From positions 1 to 52,351 of the forward strand of contig NZ_MUBM01000034.1 in assembly GCF_002154505.1 (NCBI RefSeq): DNA of 52,351 nt. Direction: 5' to 3'. A program made the position numbers and the translations under genes. Shown one piece after another: positions 34,442-42,561 of this stretch. This DNA comes from Streptomyces carpinensis (GTDB lineage Bacteria > Actinomycetota > Actinomycetes > Streptomycetales > Streptomycetaceae). The notes beneath the pieces are model-generated. The model saw nothing but the letters and a program-made list of their open reading frames with translations. It did no database searches and was not told the DNA's origin. Numbering within the stretch: position 1 is the stretch's first letter; every line of letters begins with the position of its first letter.

Positions 34442-35158
34442 TCATCGGCCGCGTGGCGCGAAGCCGTCCAGGACCCGTCCCAGCGTCCGCTCGAACACCG
34501 CCTCCGGGTCGATCGGGCCCGCGCCCTGTGTGAAGGCCTGAGCCAGGCGCGGATAGGCGCCGGTGGCGAGCCGACCGCCCAGGTAGGCGGCCCGGACGGC
34601 ATGCTCCTGCTCCTCGGACCACGGCAGGGAGCGGGTGCGCTCGGCCACCGCGAGCTCGTTGGAGACGTACATGGTCACCACGGCGTTGAGCATGGCGACG
34701 AGTTCCACCTTGGTGCCGTAGGACGCCTCCAGGGGGTCCAGGCAGGCCAGGCAGTGCTCCAGGTAGCGCAGGGTGTTCGGGCTGGAGCTGTGGACCCCGG
34801 ACATCAGGCGGGGCAGCCAGGGGTGGCGGTGCATCAGCGCGCGCGTCTGGTGGCCGACCCGGAGCATCTCGGCGCGCCAGTCGCCGCCGGGCTCCCACAG
34901 CTCGTGCTCGCCGCCGGCCGCGTCCACCATCAGCTCGTACAGGTCCTCCTTGCGGGGGACGTAGTTGTACAGCGACATCGTGCCGCAGCCGAGTTCGGCG
35001 GCGACGTGCCGCATGGACACCGCGTCCAGCCCGCCGGCGTCGGCGATCCGCACGGCGGCCGCGGCGATGTCGGCCCGGGTGTACGCAGGCTTCGGCCCCC
35101 GTCCCGTCCGCTCGGGTCGGGCCCAGATCACCTCGGGTACGGCCGCTCGGCCAGCCAT
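34442..35158 (-). CDS. TetR family regulator of the adjacent ABC exporter
   Basis: 238 residues. HTH: GLDAVSMRHVAAELGCGTMSLYNYVPRKEDLYELMVDA, followed by a TetR_C-type domain of the kind found with antibiotic-exporter repressors (HPWLPRLMSG ... NTLRYLEHCLACL). ATG at 35158 (MAGRAAVPE). Divergent from a DrrA-like ABC ATPase; 64 bases separate the start codons and contain a perfect palindrome. Very likely represses both itself and the exporter until a toxic ligand binds. Confidence 0.92.
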   Translation of the reverse strand: MAGRAAVPEVIWARPERTGRGPKPAYTRADIAAAAVRIADAGGLDAVSMRHVAAELGCGTMSLYNYVPRKEDLYELMVDAAGGEHELWEPGGDWRAEMLRVGHQTRALMHRHPWLPRLMSGVHSSSPNTLRYLEHCLACLDPLEASYGTKVELVAMLNAVVTMYVSNELAVAERTRSLPWSEEQEHAVRAAYLGGRLATGAYPRLAQAFTQGAGPIDPEAVFERTLGRVLDGFAPRGR

Positions 35159-35187
35159 CGATCATCACCTCGCCCCACCATCGTAGT

Positions 35188-35244
35188 TACGTACAGCGTA
35201 CGTAGTGCGCTATGGTCGACCCATGACAACTACGTACGCTGTAC
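35188..35244. promoter_or_regulatory. paired operators between tetR and the ABC exporter
   Basis: Site 1, TACGTAC-AGC-GTACGTA (35188-35204), is a perfect 7-3-7 palindrome. A 16-base block of it (35191-35206) recurs as an exact inverted copy, ACTACGTACGCTGTAC, at 35229-35244. The second copy lies inside codons 3-8 of the exporter ATPase gene. Centre-to-centre distance is 38 bases. Confidence 0.75.
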
Positions 35245-36182
35245 TCAGTGAGGGCCTGGAGAAGCGGTTCGGGGCCGTGCACGCCCTGCGCGGGCTCGAC
35301 CTGGCCGTGGCCGAGGGCACGGTCTGCGGGGTGCTCGGGCCGAACGGGGCGGGGAAGACGACGGCCGTACGGCTGCTGACCACGCTGCTGCGGCCGGACG
35401 CGGGCTCGGCGCGGGTGGCCGGGCACGACCTGGCGCGCGAGCCCGCCGCCGTGCGCCGCCGGATCGGGGTGACCGGGCAGGACACGTCGGTCGACGGGGA
35501 CCTCACCGGACGGCAGAACCTGCGGCTGTTCGCACGGCTGCACCGGGTCCGGGACGCGGCGGCACGGGCCGGGGAACTGCTGGAGCGGTTCGGCCTGGCC
35601 GAGGCCGCCGACCGGACCGCGTCGACCTACTCGGGTGGGATGCGGCGCCGCCTGGACCTGGCGGTCAGCCTGATCCGCCGCCCCGACGTGCTGTTCCTGG
35701 ACGAGCCGACCACCGGCCTCGACCCGGCCAGCCGGAACCGGATCTGGGACGCCGTACACGAACTGAAGCGGCAGGGCACGACGGTGGTGCTGACCACCCA
35801 GTACCTGGAGGAGGCCGACCGGCTCGCCGACGACATCGCCCTGGTGGACCGCGGGCGCGTCGCGCACACCGGCTCACCGGCCCAGCTCAAGGCCCTGATC
35901 GGGTCGCACGCCGAGGTCGTCGTCCCGCACGCGGACCTCATGGCGCGGGCGGCGGCCGTCCTCGACCACCTCACCGGTTCCGAGCCGGTGCTCGACCCCG
36001 GGCGCCGTGCCGTCGGCGCGGTCACCACCGACCCGACGCTCACCCTCCCCCGCCTGGTGCGCGAACTGGACGGGGCGGGCGTGCCGTTGCTCGACGCCAC
36101 CCTGAGGCCGCCCACCCTCGACGACGTCTTCCTGCGGCTGACCGGAGAGTCGCTCGGCACGGCGAAGGAGGTCGCCGCGTGA
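35223..36182 (+). CDS. DrrA-like ABC transporter ATP-binding protein
   Basis: About 319 residues (MTTTYAVLSEGLEKRFG). Walker A GPNGAGKTT, Q-loop GVTGQDTSVDGDLTG, signature YSGGMRRR, Walker B VLFLDEPTTGLDPASR, switch histidine replaced by Gln in TTQYLEEAD, as in the daunorubicin-resistance (DrrA) subfamily, and a C-terminal domain ending TLDDVFLRLTG, the DrrA C-terminal motif. Drives export of a drug-like compound with the membrane protein encoded next. Start ATG at 35223; the open frame extends to 35205. The gene end overlaps the permease start (GTGA). Confidence 0.94.
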   Translation: MTTTYAVLSEGLEKRFGAVHALRGLDLAVAEGTVCGVLGPNGAGKTTAVRLLTTLLRPDAGSARVAGHDLAREPAAVRRRIGVTGQDTSVDGDLTGRQNLRLFARLHRVRDAAARAGELLERFGLAEAADRTASTYSGGMRRRLDLAVSLIRRPDVLFLDEPTTGLDPASRNRIWDAVHELKRQGTTVVLTTQYLEEADRLADDIALVDRGRVAHTGSPAQLKALIGSHAEVVVPHADLMARAAAVLDHLTGSEPVLDPGRRAVGAVTTDPTLTLPRLVRELDGAGVPLLDATLRPPTLDDVFLRLTGESLGTAKEVAA

Positions 36183-36961
36183 GCGCGCTCGCGTACGACG
36201 GCATGGCCATGGTGGGCCGGCAGCTGCGCCGGATCCGCAACAACCCGGGGATCACGGTCATGACCCAGGTCATGCCCGTCAACATGCTGCTGTTCTTCGG
36301 CTACGTCTTCGGCAGCGCCCTGGCGATGCCCGGCCGGGAGTACCGGTCGTTCCTCGTGCCGGGGCTGCTGGCGGCGACCGCGGCGGGCGGGATCATGACC
36401 GGGATGTTCCAGGCGGCCCAGGACTCCCACCGGGGCGTCATGGACCGTCTGCGCACCATGCCGGTGAGCCGGGCGGCCGTGCCGGCCGGTCAGGCGGTGG
36501 CCGATCTGGTCGTCACTGCGATCGGGACGGTGCCGCTCCTGCTGGTCGGGCTGGCCGTGGGCTGGCGGATCGAGGGCACAGCGGCCGAGGCACTGGGCGC
36601 CGTGGGGCTGCTGCTGCTGTTCCGGTTCGCGTGCACCTGGGCGGGAATCCTGCTCGGGCTGCTCAGCCGCAGCGAGGAGGCCGCCGGTCAGCTCGGCGCC
36701 TCGACCTTCGTGCTGCCGCTGCTGTCCAACGCCTACATCCCCACCGACAACCTGGCGGGCTGGCTGCGCGCGGTCGCCGAGTGGAACCCGATCAGCGCGG
36801 TGACCACGGCCCTGCGGGACCTGTTCGGCAACGCGCCCGTTCCCGAGGGCGCCGCCTGGCCCGTGGCCCACCCCGTCGCCGGGACGCTCGCCTGGTGCAC
36901 GGCACTGATCGCGGTGTGCGCGCCTCTCGCCGTCCGCCGCTACGCGCACGGCGAGGGATGA
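36179..36961 (+). CDS. ABC-2 type exporter permease (DrrB-like)
   Basis: 260 residues with about six membrane helices. The N-terminal MVGRQLRRIRNNPGITVMTQVMPVNMLLFFGYVFG and the central DSHRGVMDRLRTMPVSRAAVPAGQAVADLV are characteristic of ABC-2/DrrB permeases; LSNAYIPTDNLAGWLRAVAEWNPISAVTTALRDLFG is the family C-terminal signature. GTG start overlapping the ATPase stop. Completes the exporter; substrate unknown, self-protection or multidrug export likely. Confidence 0.92.
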   Translation: MSALAYDGMAMVGRQLRRIRNNPGITVMTQVMPVNMLLFFGYVFGSALAMPGREYRSFLVPGLLAATAAGGIMTGMFQAAQDSHRGVMDRLRTMPVSRAAVPAGQAVADLVVTAIGTVPLLLVGLAVGWRIEGTAAEALGAVGLLLLFRFACTWAGILLGLLSRSEEAAGQLGASTFVLPLLSNAYIPTDNLAGWLRAVAEWNPISAVTTALRDLFGNAPVPEGAAWPVAHPVAGTLAWCTALIAVCAPLAVRRYAHGEG

Positions 36962-37002
36962 CCGTTCGAGACCGCCGACGGGAGGGGCCGGCGTCGACCA
37001 GG

Positions 37003-37497
37003 CCGCTGCTCGCGGCGGGACGTGCCGACGGCGCACGAGGGTTGCGGCCGGCGCGCAACGACCGGGAGTGGCGGTGCCTCGCCGAGCAGGTCCTGGACCA
37101 GCCTGAGCCGGGGACGGGCACCCGGCGTTCGCCACCGGTGCGGCCCGGGTCGCGAACCGGCAGTGGACCGGCGGATTCACCGCGCAGGCGCTGGACGCGC
37201 GCCGACCACCGACGGGGCGGCGAAGCGGCCGGAGGGTGCCGGCATCGCGTGTGCGCTAGAGGGACGCGCACGAGGTGGCGGCGCGTCCGCGGCCGGCGGC
37301 CCGGGAGCGGTGGCGGGAGGCGGGGACGCCGGTCGGGTCGCCCGAGGCGCTGCTGCCGCCGATCAGCTGCCGGGCGGGCCGAGTCGCGCTCGGGGGACGT
37401 GCCCGCGCTCGGACAGCACACCGAGACGCTGCTGCGAGCCGTGGGGATGGCGGCGGACGAGATCGCAGCGCGGCGCCGGGATGGTGTGGTGGTCTGA
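37003..37497 (+). pseudogene. C-terminal remnant of a CaiB/BaiF CoA-transferase
   Basis: No intact gene occupies 36962-37567. Fragments in successive frames match the order of CaiB family C-termini: NDREWRCLAEQV (about 37058-37093), HPAFATGAARVANRQW with FTAQALDARRP (about 37120-37210), EGAGIACA (about 37233), REAGTPVGSPEALL (about 37314-37355), and GDVPALGQHTETLLRAVGMAADEIAARRRDGVV ending at the TGA at 37495-37497. At least three frameshifts are needed, and the N-terminal catalytic part is absent. The intact family transfers CoA between carboxylates. Confidence 0.72.
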
Positions 37498-37567
37498 GCG
37501 CGGGACCTGGTGTGCGGTTCCGGGGACGCCGGTGGCGCCCTCGGAGGTCAGGAGACGCCGGTCGTGC

Positions 37568-37834
37568 TCAGCGGCCGCCGAACAGCGATCGGCGGAGCCT
37601 GCGCAGCGGCGCGAACAGCGACACCCGGCGCACCCGGGCACCCCGGCCCGTGCTGTCGTGCGCGTCACGGGTGGTCAGCTCGCGCATCAGCGACGTCGCC
37701 TCGGCCGTCTCGCGCTGTGGGACGGCGGGGCCGCCCAGCACCGAGAGATGCCGGTCGAGGCGCGAGCTGGTCGCGCTGCTTCCGCAGGTGATCGCAGGGA
37801 CCCTGGCCCTGCTGCGCACTGTTATCTGCTCCAT
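37568..37834 (-). CDS. small basic protein of unknown function
   Basis: 88 residues (MEQITVRSRARVPAITCG ... LFAPLRRLRRSLFGGR). Basic at both ends, one cysteine, no signal peptide or membrane helix. It lies directly upstream of nothing obvious and follows the anti-sigma gene region on the same strand. ATG at 37834 has a good GGGGAG ribosome site 4 bases away, which, with normal codon usage, supports a real gene. Family not identified; it resembles short actinomycete proteins of unknown role, from memory only. Confidence 0.55.
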   Translation of the reverse strand: MEQITVRSRARVPAITCGSSATSSRLDRHLSVLGGPAVPQRETAEATSLMRELTTRDAHDSTGRGARVRRVSLFAPLRRLRRSLFGGR

Positions 37835-37949
37835 GTCACTCCCCACCCGTACGAGTCCACCCGGCCCGGGCAGACTAACCCTATCGCTCCGCCCCGGCAC
37901 GCGTGTATCACGGTCACAGGATTCACCTTCCCCGTAAGGGTGTTGACGA

Positions 37950-38789
37950 CTACTCTCCGAATCCGGCCGATTTCAAGGCGAGTTGGACAATCGGCTGGCC
38001 AGTGGGCTGAACTGATCCGCCGTCGGGTTCCACAGTCACGGCGAGTGACACGGCGGACCTGCCGAGACCGGTGGCGACCAAGGGCGTGTCACCGGCGAAG
38101 AGCCCGAGGGATCGCGGTTGCGCGCCGGGGCGCATGAGCCAGAGCTGGCGAACCCGGCCCCGGGGCGGGGAGGGATATCCGCTCAGGGTGACGACCGCCC
38201 GCCCCTCGGCGACGGAAGCGATCACTCCTAGTCCATGTCCCCGGGCGTCGTGGCCGGTGGTGCCGCGTGCGTCGGGTGCCGCCAGAACGTGGGCGATCTC
38301 ACGCGCCCGGTCCCGCTGGGCGTCCAGCTGGTCCCGGGTCCGCTCCGCCTGGACCGCGAAGAGGGCGGCGACGACGAGGGCCGCGGCGGCGGTCGCCGTG
38401 GCGAACGGGACGAGCAGGGGGCGCGACCGCGGCGCACGGGTGCGTGCGGGCGGCGGCTCGGTGCCCCAGACGTGCCCGGGCAGTCGGGACGCGTGCCCGC
38501 GGGCGGGTTCACGCGGGGTGTTCCGCCCCGTGGGTGCGGGGTCCTGCGGGGTGTTGCGCACGGCGGCCAGCACCCGGTCGCGCAGCGCGGGGGGCGCCGG
38601 GGCGGCGGCGGACCAGGCCAGGCGCACCGCGTCCTCGCAGAGCGCGCGCACCTCGGCGGCGCATCGCCCGCAGTTCGCCAAGTGCCTCTCGAACCTGTGC
38701 CGCTCGGCCCGTTCCAGCGCGTCGAGGGCGTAGGGCGCGGCGAGGGAGTGCAGGCCCTCGCGGTGCAGGAGGCGGTCGAGAAGGCTCAC
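37950..38789 (-). CDS. zinc-motif anti-sigma factor (RskA-like)
   Basis: 279 residues: an N-terminal anti-sigma domain with the HxxxCxxC motif in ERHLANCGRCAAEV, one membrane helix near the middle (PLLVPFATATAAAALVVAALFAV), then an extracytoplasmic RskA-type C-terminal domain (AVVTLSGYPSPPRGRVRQLWLMRPGAQPRSLGLFAGD). GTG start at 38789 overlaps the sigma gene stop (GTGA), so the two are co-translated. It should hold the ECF sigma factor at the membrane and release it after signal-induced proteolysis. Confidence 0.92.
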   Translation of the reverse strand: MSLLDRLLHREGLHSLAAPYALDALERAERHRFERHLANCGRCAAEVRALCEDAVRLAWSAAAPAPPALRDRVLAAVRNTPQDPAPTGRNTPREPARGHASRLPGHVWGTEPPPARTRAPRSRPLLVPFATATAAAALVVAALFAVQAERTRDQLDAQRDRAREIAHVLAAPDARGTTGHDARGHGLGVIASVAEGRAVVTLSGYPSPPRGRVRQLWLMRPGAQPRSLGLFAGDTPLVATGLGRSAVSLAVTVEPDGGSVQPTGQPIVQLALKSAGFGE

Positions 38790-39328
38790 GCCACACCCCC
38801 GAGGCACTGGCGCAGCCGGGTCAGTCCGTCGCGCATACGGGTCTTGACGGTGCCCAGCGGCAGGGAGAGCCGCTCGGCCACTTCTCGGTAGGTGTAGCCG
38901 TCGTAGTAGGCCAGGGTGACGGACTGGCGCTGCAGGGCGGTGAGGCGGGCCAGGCAGCGGCGTACCCACTCCCGTTCCAGGCCCGCCTCGACCTCCTCGG
39001 TGACGTGGTCGAAGGCGGGGGTCCCGGCGCGCAGCGCCTCGCGCCGCTCGCGCTCGCCGGCGGCGCGGGCGCTGCGCACGCGGTCGACGGCGCGACGGTG
39101 GGCGAGGGTGAGGACCCAGGACAGGGCGCTGCCGCGCGCGGGGTCGAACCGCGCGGCGGAGCGCCACAGTTCGAGCAGCACCTCCTGGGTCACCTCCTCG
39201 GACTGCGCGGGGTCGCGGACCACACGCCGCACCAGCCCGTACACGGGTCCGCAGACCAGCCCGTACAGCTCCTCGAATGCCTTCTGGTCACCGCCCGCCA
39301 CGAGCACCAGAAGTTCGTCCGCCTCCAC
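38786..39328 (-). CDS. ECF sigma factor (SigK-like)
   Basis: 180 residues. Region 2: AFEELYGLVCGPVYGLVRRVVRDPAQSEEVTQEVLLELWRSAARFDPARGSALSWVLTLAHRRAVDRVR. Region 4: LTALQRQSVTLAYYDGYTYREVAERLSLPLGTVKTRMRDGLTRLRQCL. The combination with an RskA-type anti-sigma factor fits the SigK group. GTG at 39328 (MEADELLVLVAGGD) is preceded by GAGAGGGGGA; the longer open frame is not domain-like. Probably autoregulated with its anti-sigma partner, but I could not identify a matching promoter elsewhere in the window. Confidence 0.93.
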   Translation of the reverse strand: MEADELLVLVAGGDQKAFEELYGLVCGPVYGLVRRVVRDPAQSEEVTQEVLLELWRSAARFDPARGSALSWVLTLAHRRAVDRVRSARAAGERERREALRAGTPAFDHVTEEVEAGLEREWVRRCLARLTALQRQSVTLAYYDGYTYREVAERLSLPLGTVKTRMRDGLTRLRQCLGGVA

Positions 39329-39404
39329 TCGTCCCCCTCTCCACCGGCGGCCCGCACCCGGCGGCCGGTCCCGTCGCACGAGGCGTGCGCGGCGCACACC
39401 CCCG

Positions 39405-39450
39405 GACGGGCACGCGCGCACCCTCCCGACGGACGCGCACGCACCCTCCT
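39405..39450. repeat. 23-base tandem duplication upstream of the ECF sigma gene
   Basis: Units at 39405-39427 and 39428-39450 share 19 of 23 bases (core GACGG ... CACCCTCC). They lie 77-122 bases upstream of the sigma start. The rest of 39329-39580 shows nothing I can identify. Confidence 0.5.
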
Positions 39451-39579
39451 GACGAATACGGATCGGCGGCCCGAAAACGCGGGTCGAGCAGTGGGGGGAG
39501 AAAAATTCGCGCGCCGCCCGATCCGCCCCCGCCGACTCTTCGAATGCCCGGTCGACGGGCAACTCGGCACTGAGGACGT

Positions 39580-39857
39580 TCCAGCCCTTCGGCCGTGGTG
39601 GTCCTGGTGGCCGCGGCGCGATGGGGAAGGCCTGGTTCGGGCTGCTGCTCGTCGTGGCGTACGGCCCGGGGCGCGCCCTGAGCCTGACCGCGGCCGGGTT
39701 CGCCGTCGTCAAGGCGGGCAGCGGCATGAGCCGGATGCTGGAGCGCCGGCCCGGTGGTGGCGCCGGCGCGCAGGGCCGCGCCGCTCGCGTCCGCGTTCGT
39801 CGTCGTCGCGCTGGGGGCCGGGCTGCTGCTCGAGGGGCGGCGTCCGCTCCGGTCTGA
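39580..39857 (+). pseudogene. remnant of a NicO/RcnA-type nickel/cobalt transporter
   Basis: The end of a polytopic metal transporter survives in three frames: PSAVVVLVAAARWG from 39586, KAWFGLLLVVAYG ... LSLTAAGFAVVKAGSGMSRMLERRP from about 39624, RRAAPLASAFVVVALGAGLLL from about 39772, and GAASAPV ending at the stop at 39857. The order P-S-A-x-V-V-L, W/F-G-L-L-L-V-x-A-Y-G, L-T-A-A-G, G-x-G-L-x-L is that of NicO family C-termini. At least three frameshifts and loss of the N-terminal helices show it is dead. Confidence 0.68.
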
Positions 39858-39869
39858 GCGGCGACGTGC

Positions 39870-39898
39870 GCGGAGACCCCGGTGGGCGGGGTCTCCGC
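39870..39898. terminator. strong terminator after the SGNH hydrolase gene
   Basis: GCGGAGACCCCG-GTGGG-CGGGGTCTCCGC: perfect 12-bp stem with 5-base loop, in the gap between the NicO remnant and the leftward esterase gene; usable in both directions. Confidence 0.75.
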
Positions 39899-39935
39899 TT
39901 GGGTCACGGTCCTGGCCCGGCCTCTTGAGCAGAGG

Positions 39936-40742
39936 TCAGGCGGCGTTGGTGAGCACCGGCAGATAGCCGCCCGACTGGCCGGAGGCCGTCGGGTGGTAGG
40001 AAACGCCGATGTCGAGCCAGTTGACGCTGTGCAGCCAGGAGCTGCCGGAGCAGATCTCGTGGCCGCTGAAGGTGGTGCGGACGTCGCCGAAGGTGAAGCC
40101 GTGGTTCGCGGCGACCTTGGCGATGGCGGCGTCCATGTAGTCGGCCGCGCCGTTGATGGCGGAGCGCTTGGTCTCGGAGAGGCCGAGGCAGGTCTGGCCG
40201 AGCAGGTAGAAGCGGGGGTAGCCGATCACGACCACGTGTGCGGAGGGCGCCTTGCTGCGGATCACCGAGTAGAGGTTGTCGAGCTTGCCGGGCAGCGTCG
40301 TGTCGACGTAGGCCTTGGCGGTGTTGATGCGGGACAGGCAGGTGCTGTCGGACTGGAGCACACAGGTCGTCATGACGTCGGAGAACCCGGCGTCGTTGCC
40401 GCCGATGGTGATCGAGACGAGGGACGTGCCGGAGTTGAGCGGGCCGAGCTGGTTCGCCAGAACATCATCCGTTCGGGCGCCCGAGCAGGCGGTGAAGTCG
40501 AACGACGAGGGTGAGTGGGCGGCGTTCCAGAGGTAGGGGTACGCCTTCGTGCTGCGGTCGCAGTCTCCGCTGGAGCTCATGTAACTGCCGGCGCCGACCC
40601 CGGACGAGTAGGAGTCGCCGAGAGCCACGTAACCGCCGGTGACGGCCTGTTGGGACGCCTGCGCGGAGGCCGCCCCGGTCAGGGCGAGACCGACGGTCAG
40701 TAGGAGAGAGCCGACGTACGCGGCAATTCGGGAACGTCTCAT
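39936..40742 (-). CDS. secreted SGNH/GDSL esterase or lipase
   Basis: 268 residues. Signal peptide (RRSRIAAYVGSLLLTVGLALTGAASAQAS). Block I: YVALGDSYSSGVGAGSY (nucleophile Ser). Block III: VSITIGGNDAGFSDVM. Block V: WLDIGVSYHPTASGQSGGYLPVL with the catalytic His. Six cysteines suggest three disulfides, as in characterised Streptomyces SGNH lipases/phospholipases of this size. Start ATG at 40742 has an ideal AAGGGAGG 5 bases upstream. Transcribed alone, divergent from the polysaccharide locus. The gap 40743-41027 holds the two promoters and a small GTAGC-A-GCTAC palindrome at 40780-40790. Confidence 0.94.
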   Translation of the reverse strand: MRRSRIAAYVGSLLLTVGLALTGAASAQASQQAVTGGYVALGDSYSSGVGAGSYMSSSGDCDRSTKAYPYLWNAAHSPSSFDFTACSGARTDDVLANQLGPLNSGTSLVSITIGGNDAGFSDVMTTCVLQSDSTCLSRINTAKAYVDTTLPGKLDNLYSVIRSKAPSAHVVVIGYPRFYLLGQTCLGLSETKRSAINGAADYMDAAIAKVAANHGFTFGDVRTTFSGHEICSGSSWLHSVNWLDIGVSYHPTASGQSGGYLPVLTNAA

Positions 40743-41027
40743 GGAACCTCCCTTTAGCAGGATCTCTGCTCCAACTGTGGTAGCAGCTACGCGTGTTGAC
40801 TGGAAGTGTGCATGCCAAGAACTTTTCCAGTACTCAACGAAATGTCCTGCGCGACCAGGGGATCGGTCCCGACGGCCCGTCATCCGTAAGAGTGGAGGCG
40901 GGTTCGGCGAAGAGGGGTTCAAAGACGGACAAGAACCTGTAAGTGGGGCTTCCCGGTCTTGACGGCCCCCAGGCGGCTGCGCGACATTGAAGCCCGGCAT
41001 CCGGCGCTTCGGGGGGCAAAGTCGCCA

Positions 41028-41465
41028 ATGCAGACCATCCGCATCAAGACACCTTCGACAGATGGGTCGACGGACGGCGCCGAGCGGGCGCGACCAGGGC
41101 CGGGGAGGGACCTGTCGCCGCTGCTCACGGGTGCCGCGACGGCCGTCGCGGGGACCGGCGCGCTCCTCGCGCTCACCGACTCGGGCTCCCCGTTGCGGGG
41201 CCCGTTGACGCTGTTCTTCCTGCTCGTGGCGCCGGCCGCGGCCATCGCGGCCGGCCTGCGCGGGCTGGATCCCTTCGGCCGCACGCTCGCCGCACTGGCG
41301 GGCGCGGTCGTCCTCGACATGCTGGTGGCCCAGGGAATGCTGGCCGTGCACCGGTGGTCGGTCCACGGCGGAATCGTGGCCGTGACGGTGTTCAGCTCCC
41401 TCGCTCTCCTGCTGGTGTCCGTACGGCGGTCGCGCGGCCGTACGGCGAGAAGACAGGGCTCCTGA
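41028..41465 (+). CDS. small membrane protein at the head of the polysaccharide locus
   Basis: 145 residues with four predicted membrane helices (about 31-50, 58-79, 84-103 and 112-131: LLTGAATAVAGTGALLAL, PLTLFFLLVAPAAAIAAGL, TLAALAGAVVLDMLVAQGML, GGIVAVTVFSSLALLLVSV) and a basic tail. No recognised family. ATG at 41028 is preceded by GGGGGG. The next gene begins one base after its stop, so the two form an operon; a supporting role in envelope polysaccharide assembly is inferred only from position. Confidence 0.75.
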   Translation: MQTIRIKTPSTDGSTDGAERARPGPGRDLSPLLTGAATAVAGTGALLALTDSGSPLRGPLTLFFLLVAPAAAIAAGLRGLDPFGRTLAALAGAVVLDMLVAQGMLAVHRWSVHGGIVAVTVFSSLALLLVSVRRSRGRTARRQGS

Positions 41466-41466
41466 C

Positions 41467-42561
41467 GTGGACATCAGCGTGTACCGCCCCGGCGAGCTGA
41501 GCGCCGCCGACCGGGCGGCCTGGACGGCAATGCAGTCCAAGGCCCACCTGCACGGCTCCGAGGAGCTGGCGAACCCTTTTCTCTCGCCCGAGTTCGCGCT
41601 CGCGGTCGGCAGTTGCAGACGCGGGGTGCGGATCGCGGTGGTCCGCGAGGACGGAGAGCCGGCGGCGTTCTTCCCGTTCCACAGATCCGCCGTCGGCGTC
41701 GGCCGGGCCATCGGGCTCGGCGTCTCCGACTGCCAGGGCCTGGTGCACCGCCCCGGCTTCACTTGGGACGCCCAAGAGCTGCTACGGGCCTGCGGGCTCT
41801 CCGTGTGGGAGTTCGACCACCTGGTGGCGGGCCAGCAGCCGTTCGAGGTGGCGGCCTCCGGCACCTTCCCGTCCCCGGTCATGGATGTCGACCAGGGCTA
41901 CGGCACCTATCTGCGCGAACTGCGCGCCCGCTCGCCCAAGTTCACCAGGACCACACTCGCCAAGGAGCGCAGGCTCGGGCGGGACGCGGGAGAGGTGACG
42001 TACGTCCACGACGAGCGCGATCCGGCCGTCCTGGACACGCTGATGGCCTGGAAGTCCGCACAGTACCGGCGCACCGGGCGCAGCGACCGCTTCGCGCACG
42101 CCTGGATCACCCGGCTGGTCATCAGGCTGTTCCACACCCGCTCCGAGCCGTTCGCGGGGATCCTGTCCGTGCTCTACGCGGACGGCCGGCCGATCGCCGC
42201 GCACTTCGGGCTGCGCACCGAACGGGTGCTGGCGTGCTGGTTCCCGGCCTACGACCCGGCGTACGGGAAGTACTCACCGGGGCTGATCCTGCATCTGCGG
42301 ATGGCCGAGGCGGCCGCCGCCGACGGCATCGCGTATCTCGATCTCGGGCGGGGCCAGAAGGAATACAAGGATTCCCTCAAGACACGGGAACTCACCGTCT
42401 CTGAGGGGTGGGTGACGCGACGTCATCCGGTCGCGGCCGGACACCGGGCGCGCCGCGCCCCGGTCCGGGCGCTGCGTAATGCGGTGCAGTCCCGGCCGGA
42501 ACTGTTCGAACCCGCGGACAGAATTCTCAAACGGATGGGAAAAATTCGTTCGAGGCGATGA
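41467..42561 (+). CDS. FemAB-like / GNAT-fold protein
   Basis: 364 residues, GTG start. Motifs of the FemAB/BioF2-like GNAT double domain: NPFLSPEFALAVGSCRRGVRIAVVREDGEPAAFFPFHR in the first half; RRTGRSDRFAHAWITRLVIRLFHT ... GILSVLYADGRPIAAHFGLRTERVLACWFPAYDPAYGKYSPGLILHLRMAEAAAADGIAYLDLGRGQKEYKDSLK in the second. Such proteins transfer aminoacyl or acyl groups, and homologues often sit in exopolysaccharide clusters. Cytoplasmic. It is separated from the glycosyltransferase operon by 389 bases, so it belongs to a separate transcript with the small membrane protein. Confidence 0.84.
   Translation: MDISVYRPGELSAADRAAWTAMQSKAHLHGSEELANPFLSPEFALAVGSCRRGVRIAVVREDGEPAAFFPFHRSAVGVGRAIGLGVSDCQGLVHRPGFTWDAQELLRACGLSVWEFDHLVAGQQPFEVAASGTFPSPVMDVDQGYGTYLRELRARSPKFTRTTLAKERRLGRDAGEVTYVHDERDPAVLDTLMAWKSAQYRRTGRSDRFAHAWITRLVIRLFHTRSEPFAGILSVLYADGRPIAAHFGLRTERVLACWFPAYDPAYGKYSPGLILHLRMAEAAAADGIAYLDLGRGQKEYKDSLKTRELTVSEGWVTRRHPVAAGHRARRAPVRALRNAVQSRPELFEPADRILKRMGKIRSRR

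Noticed and set aside
37022..38137. 371-codon plus-strand frame across the CaiB relic and anti-sigma region
   Set aside because: Switches between relic fragments and antisense of real genes; not a protein.
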